From contig CM055109.1 of assembly GCA_029204225.1 (NCBI GenBank), positions 1-64,000 on the forward strand: a stretch of DNA of 64,000 bases. Reading direction: 5' to 3'. Numbering within the stretch: the first letter of the stretch is position 1; the number at the start of each line of letters is the position of its first letter. The DNA comes from Diphasiastrum complanatum. Its lineage: Eukaryota > Streptophyta > Lycopodiopsida > Lycopodiales > Lycopodiaceae. Of this stretch, positions 11,560 to 23,733 are shown in pieces. A program made the translations under genes and the position numbers. Under the pieces are notes generated by a model. That model had not been told where the DNA came from. It did no database searches and saw only the letters and a list, made by a program, of their open reading frames with translations.

Positions 11560-11970
11560 AGTTAACATTCTATGCGAAAATTCTGATATAGTGAAGAGTG
11601 CAGATTAAAGATGCAATCACTGACTGATTGCCAACCATTGAAACCATGAACAGCATCCACAAGTAACAGAGTGATGGAAGAGCTCACATAAAGCAAAAGA
11701 GCTCACAAAGCAAAAGCATCTTTATTACAAAGAAACTGATACATATACAAGTAAAGGTTCATTTTGCATGGGGACGGCAGGTGGCATAGACCTAATAAAT
11801 GCATGAGATTCACTATTGGCCTCTACGTGGCATTTTAGCCTATATACAGGTAAACTCCCGTTATTGGCCCGAGACAAGCCCCCGGGCTGGCTTTTTAACT
11901 AAAGCCTACCAAACTAAAACAATACATAACCGTAAACTACCATCACAGTTGAGCTTACTATTTCTAACTC
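11560..11970 (-). repeat. 5' LTR of the non-autonomous element
   Basis: Runs from the primer site to the end of the repeat shared with 8452-8742. The first 120 bp have no clear counterpart at the left end. The termini lack an obvious TG...CA, so the exact ends are uncertain by a few bases. Confidence 0.7.
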
Positions 11971-13098
11971 TTTCCCCGATAGAATGGCCTCGGAAAGTGA
12001 CCTTCTGCCCAACCCCCCCAAAAAAAAAGAAAAGAAAAGAAGAGGAAGAAGCAGCCCTAAGCCGAGTCTATTTTATATAACAATTTATGATTTATTATAT
12101 CAATGAGCAATATCAACAAAGGGTGAAACAGGAAATGCAAATGTAGGTTAAATCGTAGATTGTCACTATGTGGCACCATCTCTATGTAAGGTACCAGTTG
12201 AGAGGTGGACAACTCGGTGGTGTGTCGAGCCTCAATAGAGCCAACCCCCGGCCAGCTGCTTCCCATTGCCATTCACCTCTCAATGAAGAATGAATTATTA
12301 ATCACTTCACTTAGAGTTTGGGACAAGAGTAGTTATTATGTTATTATCAACTGTTTTATACAGTTGTAAAAAAATATAACTTCTAGTAGTCTCCATGTGG
12401 CAATAAATTAGTGGTCAACATCTAAAATTCAATACCACTTTGCAACTGCTAACATAAAAAAGAAAAGGTTTGCTTTCTTAAGGTTGGGGAGCTACATTCC
12501 CAAGCAAATCAAAACTAATTAGTATTTAATAATGTGCATTAAGAATTGAGGCATGGCTGTACTTAAGAATTGAGTACGTTAGGACCTAGGCACCGACGTC
12601 TAAGTATATACCATGAGTCGCTATAGGCAGGCTATTACCTAAAACCAAAAACTCAAGAGCAAAAAGGAGAATTTCATTGGAAAAAAAGGACCTGCTGACA
12701 AAAATAATGTCCATTATGAAGTCATCAGAAACCGTCAAATTTGAATTTTGGCACATTATAATGTGACTCCTGTCAGAAATCTGCCCCTTGCAAAAACAAA
12801 TCATCAATGTTTCCCAGCTTTGTATAAATCTGGGAGACACGAGGAAAGTTTCAGAAAACTTCGACTTCCAAGAAGCACATTATAGAGTGATCAATCAGCT
12901 GCCCAGTTATGCCTTCCAACTCAGGATGATCATGGATTCACGAATATCAGATCATCCTGAGTTCTGCGCAGTTATACAGTTTCAGCTGGCCAGTGCTTAT
13001 ACCGTCAACTATTTTTTACCATGGAATATCAGTACTCAGGATGAGAAACGGATTCACTGCTAGATTGAAGTAGCCTTGCCCTCAAGAGCATCAACAGT
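11971..13098. other. Anonymous DNA downstream of the MAKR-like gene
   Basis: Contains an A-rich run (12016-12050) and short frames without recognisable motifs. The last few hundred bases before 13098 are likely the 3' untranslated region of the minus-strand gene at 13099-14178. Confidence 0.4.
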
Positions 13099-14178
13099 CT
13101 AATCTGAACTATTTTCTAGAGAGAAAAAACCACGAAGGTTTGCTTTTCTTGCCTTCACACTGCTGAGCGAGGGTCCCATGCAGACAGGAATGTTCAACAG
13201 TGGATTCACACGAGCACTTGCATAATGGGGGCCATGTACTATGCTAGCACTTTTTTTATATTGGGTGTGTGGTAGAGCTTTGGCCTTCTCCTGCAACTGC
13301 CCAGCATTGTTGTCGCCGGGGCTGTTCCTGCCATTTTCCAACTTTCTCATTGCAATTCTTCTCAGCAAGTTGTTTGCACTCGGTGTGGAGGCCTTCTTCC
13401 TGCCTCTGAACTGAATCATCCCCGTAATAACGTTCATCTTGCTCAAGAATATTGGATGCTTGTTCACGTTCTTCCTCCTCACGGGGAAGGTTCTTCTAGA
13501 GCTTGAAGAGCTGCAGAAAACTCGATCGCTTCCTGTGGTCCTCATATGCTCGCTCTCTACAGAATTCATACAAGGAAGAACAGCATAGGACGTTGAACAA
13601 GGAGTATCTTTGATAGGAGAGGCATAAGATCCAGCTGAGTTGCAGGACTCTGGGGACATCACACGTGAGGAATAGCTATGATCTGAACACGGTACAGTAT
13701 CCAGAGCTATTGATGAGCTTTTGGACATGACTTGACCCACATCATCCGTCTCTGCCGAGTTTCCCATCGGTCTATTTCCGAAACAAAATGTGAAGAAGTG
13801 CAACCTCTCTTTCTCTGGATTTGCATCATCTTTTAACTTCTGAAACTGGCCTTTGGTGAATTTGAATACCTCCCTAAGCTTCTTGGTCCACTTCGGAGCT
13901 TTCATAGCCAAAGCGGGAAGCAAAGGTGAAGCGACTGTGAGCTTCTCTATGGGTTGCTGCACCTCTGTGCTAACCCTCTTGCTCTTAGCATCCAATACTT
14001 GACACATATGGCGGAAATTGGACTGAAGCGGAAGAAGTTTCCCATCAGAAAAGAGCTCGTCCGCAAACTTCATACCTCCAGTGGATAAAGCTCGAACATT
14101 GCTCTTAGGCATAAATTCAAATTCTGAAGAACAAGAATTGTCCTCCCCATTGCAAGTTTCCATGATATTTACTTCCAT
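13099..14178 (-). CDS. MAKR/BKI1-like membrane-associated kinase regulator
   Basis: A 359-residue uninterrupted frame from a real ATG at 14178. A second Met at residue 6 is an alternative start. Residues 19-51 (EFEFMPKSN, then KFADELFSDGKLLPL) match the short N-terminal motif, FEF...ADELF.DG.I.PL, of plant membrane-associated kinase regulators, BKI1 and related DUF families. Residues about 92-116 are strongly basic (KWTKKLREVFKFTKGQFQKLK region), like the lysine-rich membrane hook of that family. The middle is serine-rich and probably disordered, and a second basic stretch (RGRKK) lies near residue 255. Members of the family act at the plasma membrane in receptor-kinase signalling, for example by holding brassinosteroid or CLE receptors inactive. 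The call rests on the motif and the layout, not on full-length similarity. It is the only intact cellular gene in the window and it has no intron in the coding part. Confidence 0.7.
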   Translation of the reverse strand: MEVNIMETCNGEDNSCSSEFEFMPKSNVRALSTGGMKFADELFSDGKLLPLQSNFRHMCQVLDAKSKRVSTEVQQPIEKLTVASPLLPALAMKAPKWTKKLREVFKFTKGQFQKLKDDANPEKERLHFFTFCFGNRPMGNSAETDDVGQVMSKSSSIALDTVPCSDHSYSSRVMSPESCNSAGSYASPIKDTPCSTSYAVLPCMNSVESEHMRTTGSDRVFCSSSSSRRTFPVRRKNVNKHPIFLSKMNVITGMIQFRGRKKASTPSANNLLRRIAMRKLENGRNSPGDNNAGQLQEKAKALPHTQYKKSASIVHGPHYASARVNPLLNIPVCMGPSLSSVKARKANLRGFFSLENSSD

Positions 14179-17100
14179 ATCACGAGGAACGGGTCAGTAG
14201 AGAAGGATATTAACGAGTTTGATAGAGGACCCTCAATTCTAATCCGGCATTCATGAATTGCCTGTCAGAACATTTTCTACCATCGTAAAGATGAATATCG
14301 CTCAAAGCTTCCTTTAGTCGCAAATTTCTTTTGAATCTTGTAAGTTATAATTATGCTCCATGCGTTCCTGAAACATCGACTCCACGTTATTCTCCACGTA
14401 ATTTAATCCGGATCGGCACAAAAATTATTCAACCTGCTTGCAGCTATAAGACTATCGGCACTTAAGCTGAAACCAGTAACCTATGTAATCTGCTATTTGA
14501 TATAGTTGTTAGTTCACTTTCTACTGCCAAGCAACTGTCATCATTTAACAGCTATAAAAGTTACAAAGCCTTCAATAGATTGCGAAACTAAGACCCCAAA
14601 TAGAGCTGGTTTATTGCAAAAAAATCTAAATCCTCACTTCCAAGCTCCATGCAGTAGCTAGACCAGAACCAACCCAACTTATATCTGAATAAAAGCTTCA
14701 CATCCATGAAAGAACAAAAGACAGCAGCACAGAGTGAAAGGACCGTGCAGCCGACAGCGGATTTAAATCTTAAGAACAAGCTGTAAGAGAATCATCATAC
14801 AAACACCAAAGGCGGAAATACAATGATACAATCCAACTGGTTACTGAGTCTAGACTCTAAACTACCACAAAACGTTCCTAAATTGCCAGTATGTAAAGCA
14901 GTTCAATGCAAGCGCAAACTTGCAGATTACGCAAATAAATCGTGCACCTTTAGCATGAAAGCTTGATACGTATGATCTGAGCAAACAGCAAACAAAAGAA
15001 GTTTCCCGCACTCGCACTCTTGAGGAGATCATCGAAGAATGAAACGAAGGTAAACAGCGATGGAGAAAGCGCAGCGAGCAGCACGCTCTCTCTAGACTCT
15101 AGACCCGAAATAATGCAGCATTCATTATGGGAATTTATATCCAGATTGAAGAAGAAAGGAAGACAGGTCACAGGGAGGAGGGGGGTCTACCCTCTACCGT
15201 CTTGTATTAAAATTTAAGTGGTCAATGGTCTATTGGGTGGGTACCCTACGTAGTAAGTATGGTACCCATCCCGACCATCAATTTTGGCAGCTTCATCTTA
15301 CTTAGGAATACGAAAATACGTGCCAGAATTTTTTGAGTTGTGGCAAAATCGCTATGTTTAGGGTCGCTCATTAAATTGGCTGCAATGCTCCTTCCTTATC
15401 ACACAAAGGGCTCTATACCATTTATGCTATAAAGTCCAGACTTCATACACATTTTTTCGTCAAAATCAAAATCTGTACTATTTATCAAATATGATGTCAT
15501 GTGCTTGGTTTTTTTTAAAGCTTTGAAACTATGTATAGTGGTACTCTATTATGATGATTTGTTAAGAGTTGAGTTGTCATTCTCATGATCTCCTTAAATC
15601 TCATGATAATCTCTAAAAGTTTAGTCATTTTTTAGGTGACTTTGAAAATTGTTTTTCTATTTTCTACTTGTTTGAATGTATTGTAGACACAACGGCATCG
15701 TGAGATAGATTACGCACATGCTTTAATGCCCGTGCGTCCTGCTTGTACGCCCTCCCGCACCCGGTTGTACACCCCGTTCCCAGGTTCCAATACCATCGGC
15801 GCCTGGGAACCAGCTACTGGCGACCCGACTCCCTGCACCATCCCATAGGCAAATGGGGGAGTTGTCCAATGTGGCCTTTAAGTGGAAACTCTCCCATAAC
15901 TTGCATGTGTGTGTGCCCAGGAGAGTTGGTGCATCGCCTATGCTCGGGACCCAGTGGGTGCCGATGCCCGGTGCCCAATGGGTGCTCGGGACAAGGTGGT
16001 GCCCCGAGAAAAGCTGGGCGTTAGAACGCAGACAGTGGGCACTTGCAAGCGCGACATATGGGCTCATAGGAAAGCGAGTGCCAGGAGTCGAGACAAGCCG
16101 GGTCACCGCTGCCCGAAAAAAATGGAGCCGCAAAAAAATATTTTTCCAGGGCACCTGTCCCCCCCCCCCCCCCCCCCCCCCCGCCCCCCTCGTCAGACGC
16201 CAACAGCCGGGTGTCCGACATAAGGGGTGATACCGAGGGGAGTGGAGGTACAACCTTGTGCGAAGGCAAACATTATTGTGATATTTTAAAATACTTTGCT
16301 CTTTAGCAACAAATTAATTCATATTGTCTTTGAATGTAGTACAAGTATACACAATATCTAATTGTGCCAAGCTTAACCATGGAGCCACGCATTTGGCCAA
16401 GCTTAAACATAGAGTCACAATTTTAGCTTATGTTTGTCTCTCAAGGCACAATATGCAACTCTACGCCAATGCCAATGCAAAGGACAATATACTTAACATT
16501 TGAAACAAAATTATGTAGCAAAATCTAGTGCAAAACTCTCATATACATATGAATCAAAGGCTGTAAATAATGTAAAAATATAAAATGACCAATTTAAAAA
16601 TGCTAGAAATAACATACACAAAAATACTAGAAAAATACGCATACATTAATGCAAACCATTGGTTGATTGACTCTCACATCGTCACAATGCTTTAATCTTT
16701 TATTGTTAATATATATCTACATGTCATTCAAAACATGAATAATTTCATCAAGATAACTAACTACCTCATGATATTAATGGTTAAAAATATTGTAAAAAAT
16801 TTGTATCATAATGATCAAAATTTGAAATACATTTAAGACCTTTTATTGATATGCATTAAATAAATGTTAAGCTTAACCAATATTATGATTTTTTTTTCAA
16901 AAAAATAATATCTTGTGTGGAATATATTCATCTTGATTGTGACTTAAATGAAACCAAGTATCAAACAAATGTTTAAAATTAGAAGCGAATTGTCAAAATT
17001 TATGCAAAAAGCCTACTCCTACACAATCAAGATTCTAAATTAATTTTCAAATTCAATGTGAATACTTCTTTCAAAAGTAGCTCCCATAGCCACACTCAAA

Positions 17101-17941
17101 CTAGTAATTGTAATTGTAGAGTGTTGAGGATTTTTGGAAAAAGTCCAACGTCTATTAATGATAATGAAATGTTCATCTTTGCATGACATCTACATAACTT
17201 TGGCCCTATGGAAAAAGCTAATCTTTTCATCCTCAATCAAACCGTTTCAAATTTGAAACCAGGGGTGCCTTTATCTACAAATGCTACATAGCTAATTGCA
17301 TGCTCATTTGAACTTTATTACCTTTAGAATCCTTTGGATTTGTCAATAAACTAGAACCATTTGTCTCTAGATTTGAAATGCTTGAACTACTTCCTTTAAT
17401 TATTGTCATATAACTAGTAACTCTTATGAATAAATTCATCAAACACACAAGTAGAACATTTTGCAAAATGAAAACAAAACATCACTCAAAACCATAAACG
17501 ATAAAAAAATCACAAAAATTAATCATTTGAAAAACATGTCATGTTTGACATCATAATACTATAAAGTACCTTGGCAGCAAGGGATTCTTTAAATCTCATC
17601 TTCAAGGGCATCTTTCATATGCTTTTTATTCTTAAGCAAACCCAAACTCAAACTCACATGTTACAAAGCTCCATCACCAATCCCTTTTTTATGCCGACTT
17701 TGGAAAAAATAACAATCAACAAATGTCAGAAATACTATGCAATAAAAAGAAAAGAAAAGAATAAAAGACAAATTAAAAATTACTTGAAGATGTTACTAAG
17801 CATTTCACTTTTTGATGATGATGACCAATGAGTTGCATTCCAACTTCTACAAGAGTTGCAACTACATCCATTCGGTTGACATCAAGACCTCAATAGTTTT
17901 CATTTGTGATTTTCATGTCATTAATACCAAACATACTTGCA

Positions 17942-17945
<4 letters not shown>
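14179..17945. other. Upstream region of the MAKR-like gene and anonymous AT-rich DNA
   Basis: About 14179-15260 should hold the 5' untranslated region and promoter of the minus-strand gene. A less AT-rich patch at 15000-15200 with short CT and GA runs is a plausible transcription start area, but I find no certain TATA box. From 15260 to 17945 only short, motif-free frames occur. The 15.72-16.26 kb patch is GC-rich and ends in a poly-C run. Confidence 0.35.
16159..16189. repeat. Poly-C tract
   Basis: A run of 24 C residues, one G, then six more C. The overlapping frames that encode proline or glycine runs here are artefacts of the tract. Confidence 0.95.

Positions 17946-18020
<75 letters not shown>
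17946..18020. repeat. (TA)n microsatellite
   Basis: About 75 bp of uninterrupted TA, followed by three GTAT units and a further short TA run. Confidence 0.97.
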
Positions 18021-18032
<12 letters not shown>

Positions 18033-18242
18033 ATATATGTTCTCTCTATATTTTTACCAATTGACCACGTAGAAAACCAAAAATCAAAAGACTACTTCCA
18101 CTTTACAGGAGGTTTCAAAAACATTATATGGGAAGTGAGTAGTGTTTACCAACTAGTGACTAGCAACATTGTTGTGGGACTTACCAATAGAGATGTTAAA
18201 GACAATCCCAAACTACTTTGTACCACTAATCATGACCAAGGA

Positions 18243-18247
18243 CAAAG
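18243..18247. other. Left target-site duplication of copia B
   Basis: caaag immediately before the left LTR. The same five bases follow the right LTR at 24472-24476. Confidence 0.93.
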
Positions 18248-18984
18248 TGTTGAATTTCACATGTGTGGATTGTCCACTACATGTACTTGTGATCTCCTAA
18301 GGTGTGTAGATGCACCAAGATCAAGACTGATTGAGATTCAAGATCTATCTTTGATTCTATGGCAAAAACACACTACTACATGCATTCAATCACTTCCAAC
18401 TCTCACTCACACGTGTGGGAAGTATTCAAAAAATAATCTAAGTAAAAACAAGCTGCTCTCCTCGGGTAGAGAGAGAAAATGCATCATGAGCTCTCGGGTA
18501 GAGAGAGAAAGCTAGAAATCCAATAACTCACAAAATCCATGAAATCACCAAATCAATTGCATTCAAAATGAGGAGTACAATGATACTAGTAGGTCCACGA
18601 GCTACCACTATGCTTAACTATGATTGGACCATATTTTGTCACCTCTTGATCCTATTGGATCATTGATCTATGCACCTCTTAATTCTATTGGACTATATTC
18701 AAGCACACCTCAATTTCCTATTGGACCTCACAAGGTTCCACCTCTAAGTCCTATTGGACCTCTTGGAATTCATCAAACAAAAACTTTACACTTGTCTACA
18801 CTCTAATTAGCAAGTGTTTAGCCTCTTACTCTATTTTGGCTCAATAGTGGCATTACAAGTGGAAATGCATAATTTGTCATCTATGCCAAATTTATTCCTA
18901 TCAACATCCTACACCTAGATGCTTGATGTAAAAAAGAATAAGACCCCTATATCTAACATAGATAATCTTTTTCAATTCTTCACA
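18248..18984 (-). repeat. 3' LTR of copia B
   Basis: Runs from tgttgaattt to cttcaca (737 bp) and is nearly identical to 23734-24471. It contains the duplicated phrase ctcgggtagagagagaaa at about 18462 and 18493. Confidence 0.97.
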
Positions 18985-18997
18985 CTCCTCCTAAAAA
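18985..18997 (-). other. Polypurine tract of copia B
   Basis: The plus strand reads ctcctcctaaaaa, so the minus strand is purine-only next to the 3' LTR: the expected plus-strand cDNA primer. Confidence 0.85.
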
Positions 18998-19002
18998 ATT
19001 AT

Positions 19003-20316
19003 CTATGAAGATTTGAGCATTGATCTTGATATAACTCCAAGATTAGATCTATGCTTGATGAAAGCACTTTTGCTCAAAGGCTTGGTGAGTAGATCGGCAA
19101 TACAAGAGGACGAGTTGACATGCTCCAAATAGATTTCTCCTCCAATAAGCTTTTCTCTCACAAAATGGTGTGCCACTTCTATGTGCTTGCTTCTTGCATG
19201 AAATATGGGATTATTGGCAAGAGCTTGGGCCGAGATGTTATCACACTTGATCATTGGTAGATCATCCTCCTTGATGCACTTTAGTTCCATTAATAACCTC
19301 TTGATCCAAAGCACTTCTTTGGTAGTTGTAGTGAGTGCTTTGTACTCGGCCTCACATGAAGAGAGAGATATAGTATCTTGCTTTTTGGAAAGCCAAGATA
19401 TTAGGTTGCCTCCAAGAAAGATAGTGTATGCACTAATAGACTTTCGATCCATCTTGTCACTTGCAAAGTCCGAATCCGAGTAGCCAATAATGGATAGATC
19501 TTCACTTTTATAGAGTAGACCATAATCACAAGATGAAGATACATATCTTAGAATCCTCTTGGCCATCTTCCAATGATGGATCTTAGGATCTTGCATAAAT
19601 TGACTCAATTTGTGCACACAAAAACTAAGATCGGGCCTAGTAATGGTAAGCCAAATCAAGGAGCCTACAAGACTCCTAAAAAGTGTGATGTCCTCAAAGG
19701 ATCTTTCATCACCTTTATTAGGATCTTTTACAATTTGCTCCATTGGAGTATCTATGCTCTTAGAATTTTCCATATGAAATTTTTTCAACATAGAGTGAGC
19801 ATATCTAGATTGGCATATAAAGACATGATTTTCATAAAAATCAATTTCTAGGCCTAGGATGTAATGTATCTCTCCTAGATCTTGCATTTTAAACTCACAT
19901 CCGAGTGCTAGCTTGGTTTCATCAACTAGCTTGATACAACTTCCACAAAGAATAATGTCATCAACATAAATTAGAAGAATGACAATATCGCTATCAACAA
20001 ACTTTAGATACATGGAAGGATCATAGTCACTAAGAGTAAATCCTAGCGAGATAAGAAAAGAATTAAGTTTTGAATACCATGATCTTGGTGCTTTCTTGAG
20101 TCCATAAAGACTTTTGAAGAGCAAGCACAGTTTGGACTCATCCTTGATGAATCCTTGAGGTTGTTCCATATAGATCTCCTCCTCATTTAGAAAAGCATTG
20201 CATACATCTAATTGGAACACCTTCCACTTGAAGAAACAAGCAAGAGAAATAAGAATTCTTATTGTCACCATCTTTGCAACGGGTGCAAAGGTCTCCTCAT
20301 AATCAAGACCATGGAT
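19003..20316 (-). pseudogene. Copia B reverse transcriptase and RNase H
   Basis: This frame is in phase with the upstream gag-integrase frame and is separated from it by a single TAA at 20317-20319. It carries ETFAPVAKM and FQLDVCNAFLN (RT motif A aspartate), then LLIYVDDIILCGS (catalytic YVDD). The RNase H part has YSDSDFA, SSCEAEYKALT and HIEVAHHFVRE, and the tail LADLLTKPLS is typical of a copia pol end. All RT and RNase H catalytic residues I can place are intact. The frame ends at 19003, a few bases before the polypurine tract. Read-through of the TAA would be needed to express it. Confidence 0.95.
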
Positions 20317-22977
20317 TTAAGCAGATCCTTTGGCACATAATCTTGCTTTATGCTTGTTGATGGTGCCATCATGATTGAACTTGATCCGAAATACCCACTT
20401 GCAACCAATCACATGCTTGTTGGAAGGAGGATCCACAAGCTCCCAAGTATTGTTGGTGATCAATGCATCATACTCTTGCTTCATGGCATCATACCACTCC
20501 TTGGTATTGAGTGCCTCTTGTACATTCTTTGGCTCTTCATGAGAGACATAAAAAACATAATTAGTGGAATCAAGATCCACTTGTTTGCCTTTGTCAACAT
20601 ATGAGAGCCTCTTAGGCTCGGATCTATCTCTCATGGATCTTCTTGGTGAAAAAATCCGAGGAGAGTCTTCTTCAAATCTCGACCCCATCACATCATGATT
20701 GTCTTCAAAATCAATAATTGATGATGCATCCATAGATTTCTTGATCTCGGCCTCTTCAAATGATGAGTGTTGATCTTCATGAAAGACAACATCTCTACTT
20801 TCAACAACTTGAGAAGTAGAGAGTATAAAGACTCTATAGGCCTTCTTGGTGGATGAGTATCCAACCATGATCCCTTTGCATGCACTAGGATCTTCCTTTT
20901 TCCTTGTTTTCAAGGGAATATGGACAAAGCATAAGCATCCAAAAACTCTAAGGTGATCAACCTTAGGCTTCTTCAAAAATAAGATTTCATATGGTGACTT
21001 TCCTCCAAGAGCTATATGTGGGAGCCTATTGCAAAGATAATTTGCACAATTAATGGCTTCTCCCCAAAAATCTTTGGGCAAAGATGCCTCAATTCTCATA
21101 GATTTTGCACATTCACATAGAGATCTATTCTTTCTCTTGGCCACTCCATTTTGAGATGGAGAGTAGGCACAAGAAAACTCTCTTTTAATGCCTTCAATAT
21201 CACAAAAATCTTGAAATTTATTGGAGATATATTCACCACCTCCATCACTTCTAAGAGCTTTAATCTTGAATGAGAATTGCTTCTCTACATAAGCTTTGAA
21301 AATAAGGAAATGATCAAACACCATAGATTTTGAAGCAAGAAGATATATCCAAGTGAATCTTGTGTAATCATCAATGAAAGTAACAAAACAAGTGGCTCCT
21401 CCCTTGCTTGTAGTTGATGAGAAATGCACATCCGAGTGGATTAACTCCAAAGGATGCTTGCTTTTGATAGAAGATCTTGTAAATGGCTTTTTGTGAGATT
21501 TAGCAATAGCACAAGCCTCACAAGGCTTGATCTTCTTGGAGAATGACTTTGGCAAGCCAATAGCTTTGGACTCTTTGATCATAGAGATCATGGATTTGTA
21601 ATTGGGATGTCCCAACCTCCTATGCCATAATTCCTCCATAGAGAGCTTGTTCACAAGAGCAACATTACAAGCATTCACATACTCATTTGGATCTAGTTTA
21701 TAGATGCCACCAAATCTAGATCCTAATGCAAGTATCTCATTCTTGATAGTGCAAGTATCAACATTGAATTTTACATCAAGGCCATTATCAAGCAATTGGC
21801 CAACACTAATAAGATTCTTAGTAAGCTTAGGTACATAAAGAACTATAGAGAGAGAAAGAACTTTAGAGGATGCAAGCTTCAAGGGAATGTTCCCTATGCC
21901 TTCAATAGGACATTCAAAATCATTTGCAGTGTATATTGATTTCTTCACTCCATCATAAGGTGCAATAGAAGAGAAAGAGTCCTTGGAGCTACACATATGT
22001 GAAGAGGCTCCACTATCAATATACCATAGGCCATCCTTCTTGAAAGGAGTAGATGAGAAACTAGAGACCATAAGAGATCCCTCTCCATCACTTGCAATAG
22101 TGTCTTCCTTCTCATTGGTAATATTGGCTTGCTTGAGTTGATTCTTCTTTTTGAAGCAATTGGTGGCATAATGACCTTTCTTGCCACAATAAAAGCACTT
22201 GATCTTCTTCTTCTTCTTGAGCTTGGATGATGAAGCATTAGAGGAATCATCTTCCTCCTCATCTTTGTCTTTGGATTTGACTTTGTCCTTGCTTGAGGAT
22301 TGTTGATGTTGGTTCTTGCTCCTCTCTTTGTGCTTATCCTTGGCAAAGAGAGCTTTGCCATCATTATGAGTGAGAGAAAGCTTGTCCATCCTCAAGAGCT
22401 TGTACTCTTGTCTTGATTCTTCTGAAATTAGCACACTTTGGAGAGCCTCCAAACTTGGTAGCTCCTCCTTAATGGCATAGGATTGGACAAGGTTATCAAA
22501 TTCACTTCTCAAGCCATTGAGAATGACTTGAACTAGCTCATTTTGATTGATGGAATCACCAATGCAAGCAAGCTCTCTATGAATATCTTTTACTCTCAAA
22601 ACATAACTAGATGCACTCTCATCACTCTTTTGGCTACTTTGAAAGATTTTATTCCTAAGAGTGAGAAGCCTAGAGGTATTCTTAGCCTCATAGATAGTCT
22701 TGAGACAATCCCAAGCTTCTTTGGCTGTTGTACAAGTACCTATCTCCCTCAATATCTCATTAGAGACATTCATCTTAATGTAGTGGAGAGCCATCCTAGC
22801 TCTCTTTTTGTATTTTTGAACCTCTTGAAGAACTTGTGGTTCTTCTTCAAGGCCAAGAACTATGTCCATCACGTCTTGAAGGATCAAGATGGACTCCATC
22901 CTCATTTTCCAAATTGAATAATTTGAAGTGGTCAATCTTTCACTTGGTTCCAACAAGGATGAACCCATTGAAGACAT
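20317..22977 (-). pseudogene. Copia B gag, protease, integrase and start of RT
   Basis: The open frame reaches 23031 but opens there with TTG; the likely ATG is at 22977 (or 22968). In order it has: gag UBN2 core (NVSNEILREIGTCTTAKEAW), CCHC knuckle CFYCGKKGHYATNC, protease LWYIDSGASSHMC, pre-integrase LWHRRLGHPNYKS and CEACAIAKSH. The integrase core follows, with D in HSDVHFS and D in LRSDGGGEY. The third catalytic position reads NGVAKRKNRS, where the family has glutamate before RKN: the codon is AAG rather than GAG. The frame ends at a TAA just after KHKARLCAKGSA, inside RT. Both changes fit single C-to-T type transitions on one strand or the other. Confidence 0.95.
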
Positions 22978-23720
22978 TTGAAGTGAAGAAAACTCAAATG
23001 ATGAACAATAAATGTTGTTACACACTTTCAATAGGATCCAATAATTGAGTACTATCTCCTCCTATGAAAGATCTTACAACAATTTGTGAATTGATTCTCA
23101 CTAGCTACTCAAATCTCTCTAAAACAAGATCTATTTCACATCAAATGATGGAGTATAGGCAAAGTTAGGATCTAACACTCTTAGCACGTGTGAAATACAC
23201 TAAGAAACCAAATTTGACTCAAATACAATGATATTGCATGAAACAAAATGGCTAAGATCTCAAAACAGTGCCTAGATCACATATAGATGAGATTGGCAAG
23301 CATACAACTGTGATTTTGGATCAACCAAGCAATCTCTTAACCAAACTAAATGTGTCCACCCAGGTCTAGGTGCCCTACCTAACCCTCTTCAAAAGCTTAT
23401 AACTTTTGATTGGCTCAACCAAATGGAATGAAACTGATTGCAACAGAAACTAGACAAAAATAGCTTCAAAACAAGCTATCAAGCAAGGTAAATGGATCAA
23501 ACATGAGAGAGAACTTCCAAACTGAAATTGGATGTTACTCACACGTGTCTGAGCACCTGATTCCGTACAGTACCAGTTCAGACCCAATCAATGTCCTTTT
23601 GATCTCTTTTGATCCAAGATTGAACAAGATAGCTAGGAAAATGGGCCTTGACAACTTCTAGCTCAAGATTGATGAAAATTTTTCACTTAGATGGATCAAA
23701 ATGCATGGTAACCTTAGGTA

Positions 23721-23733
23721 GGCTCTGATACCA
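23721..23733 (-). other. Primer binding site of copia B
   Basis: ggctctgatacca on the plus strand, the tRNA-Met type site, directly beside the 5' LTR. Confidence 0.93.

Larger units (their letters stand above)
8452..11970 (-). mobile_element. Non-autonomous LTR retrotransposon (LARD-like)
   Basis: Two direct repeats (8452-8742 and 11680-11970, both 291 bp) flank about 2.8 kb. Inside the right copy's boundary sits a tRNA-Met type primer site, and a purine-rich tract (minus strand, agagagggag) abuts the left copy, giving minus orientation. By eye the repeats differ at about 21 positions, roughly 7 percent, so the insertion is old. No gag, protease, integrase or RT motif is found in any frame of the interior, so it would have moved using proteins from another element. 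The left LTR lacks the part equivalent to 11560-11679, or that part has diverged beyond recognition. Confidence 0.75.

Noticed and set aside
15723-16269. Overlapping GC-rich frames on both strands, up to 176 codons
   Set aside because: They span the poly-C tract (Pro or Gly runs), exist in several frames at once and show no motif.
17937-18515. 192-codon frame starting in the (TA)n array
   Set aside because: Its N-terminus is the TA microsatellite and its C-terminus is copia B LTR; the frame is accidental.
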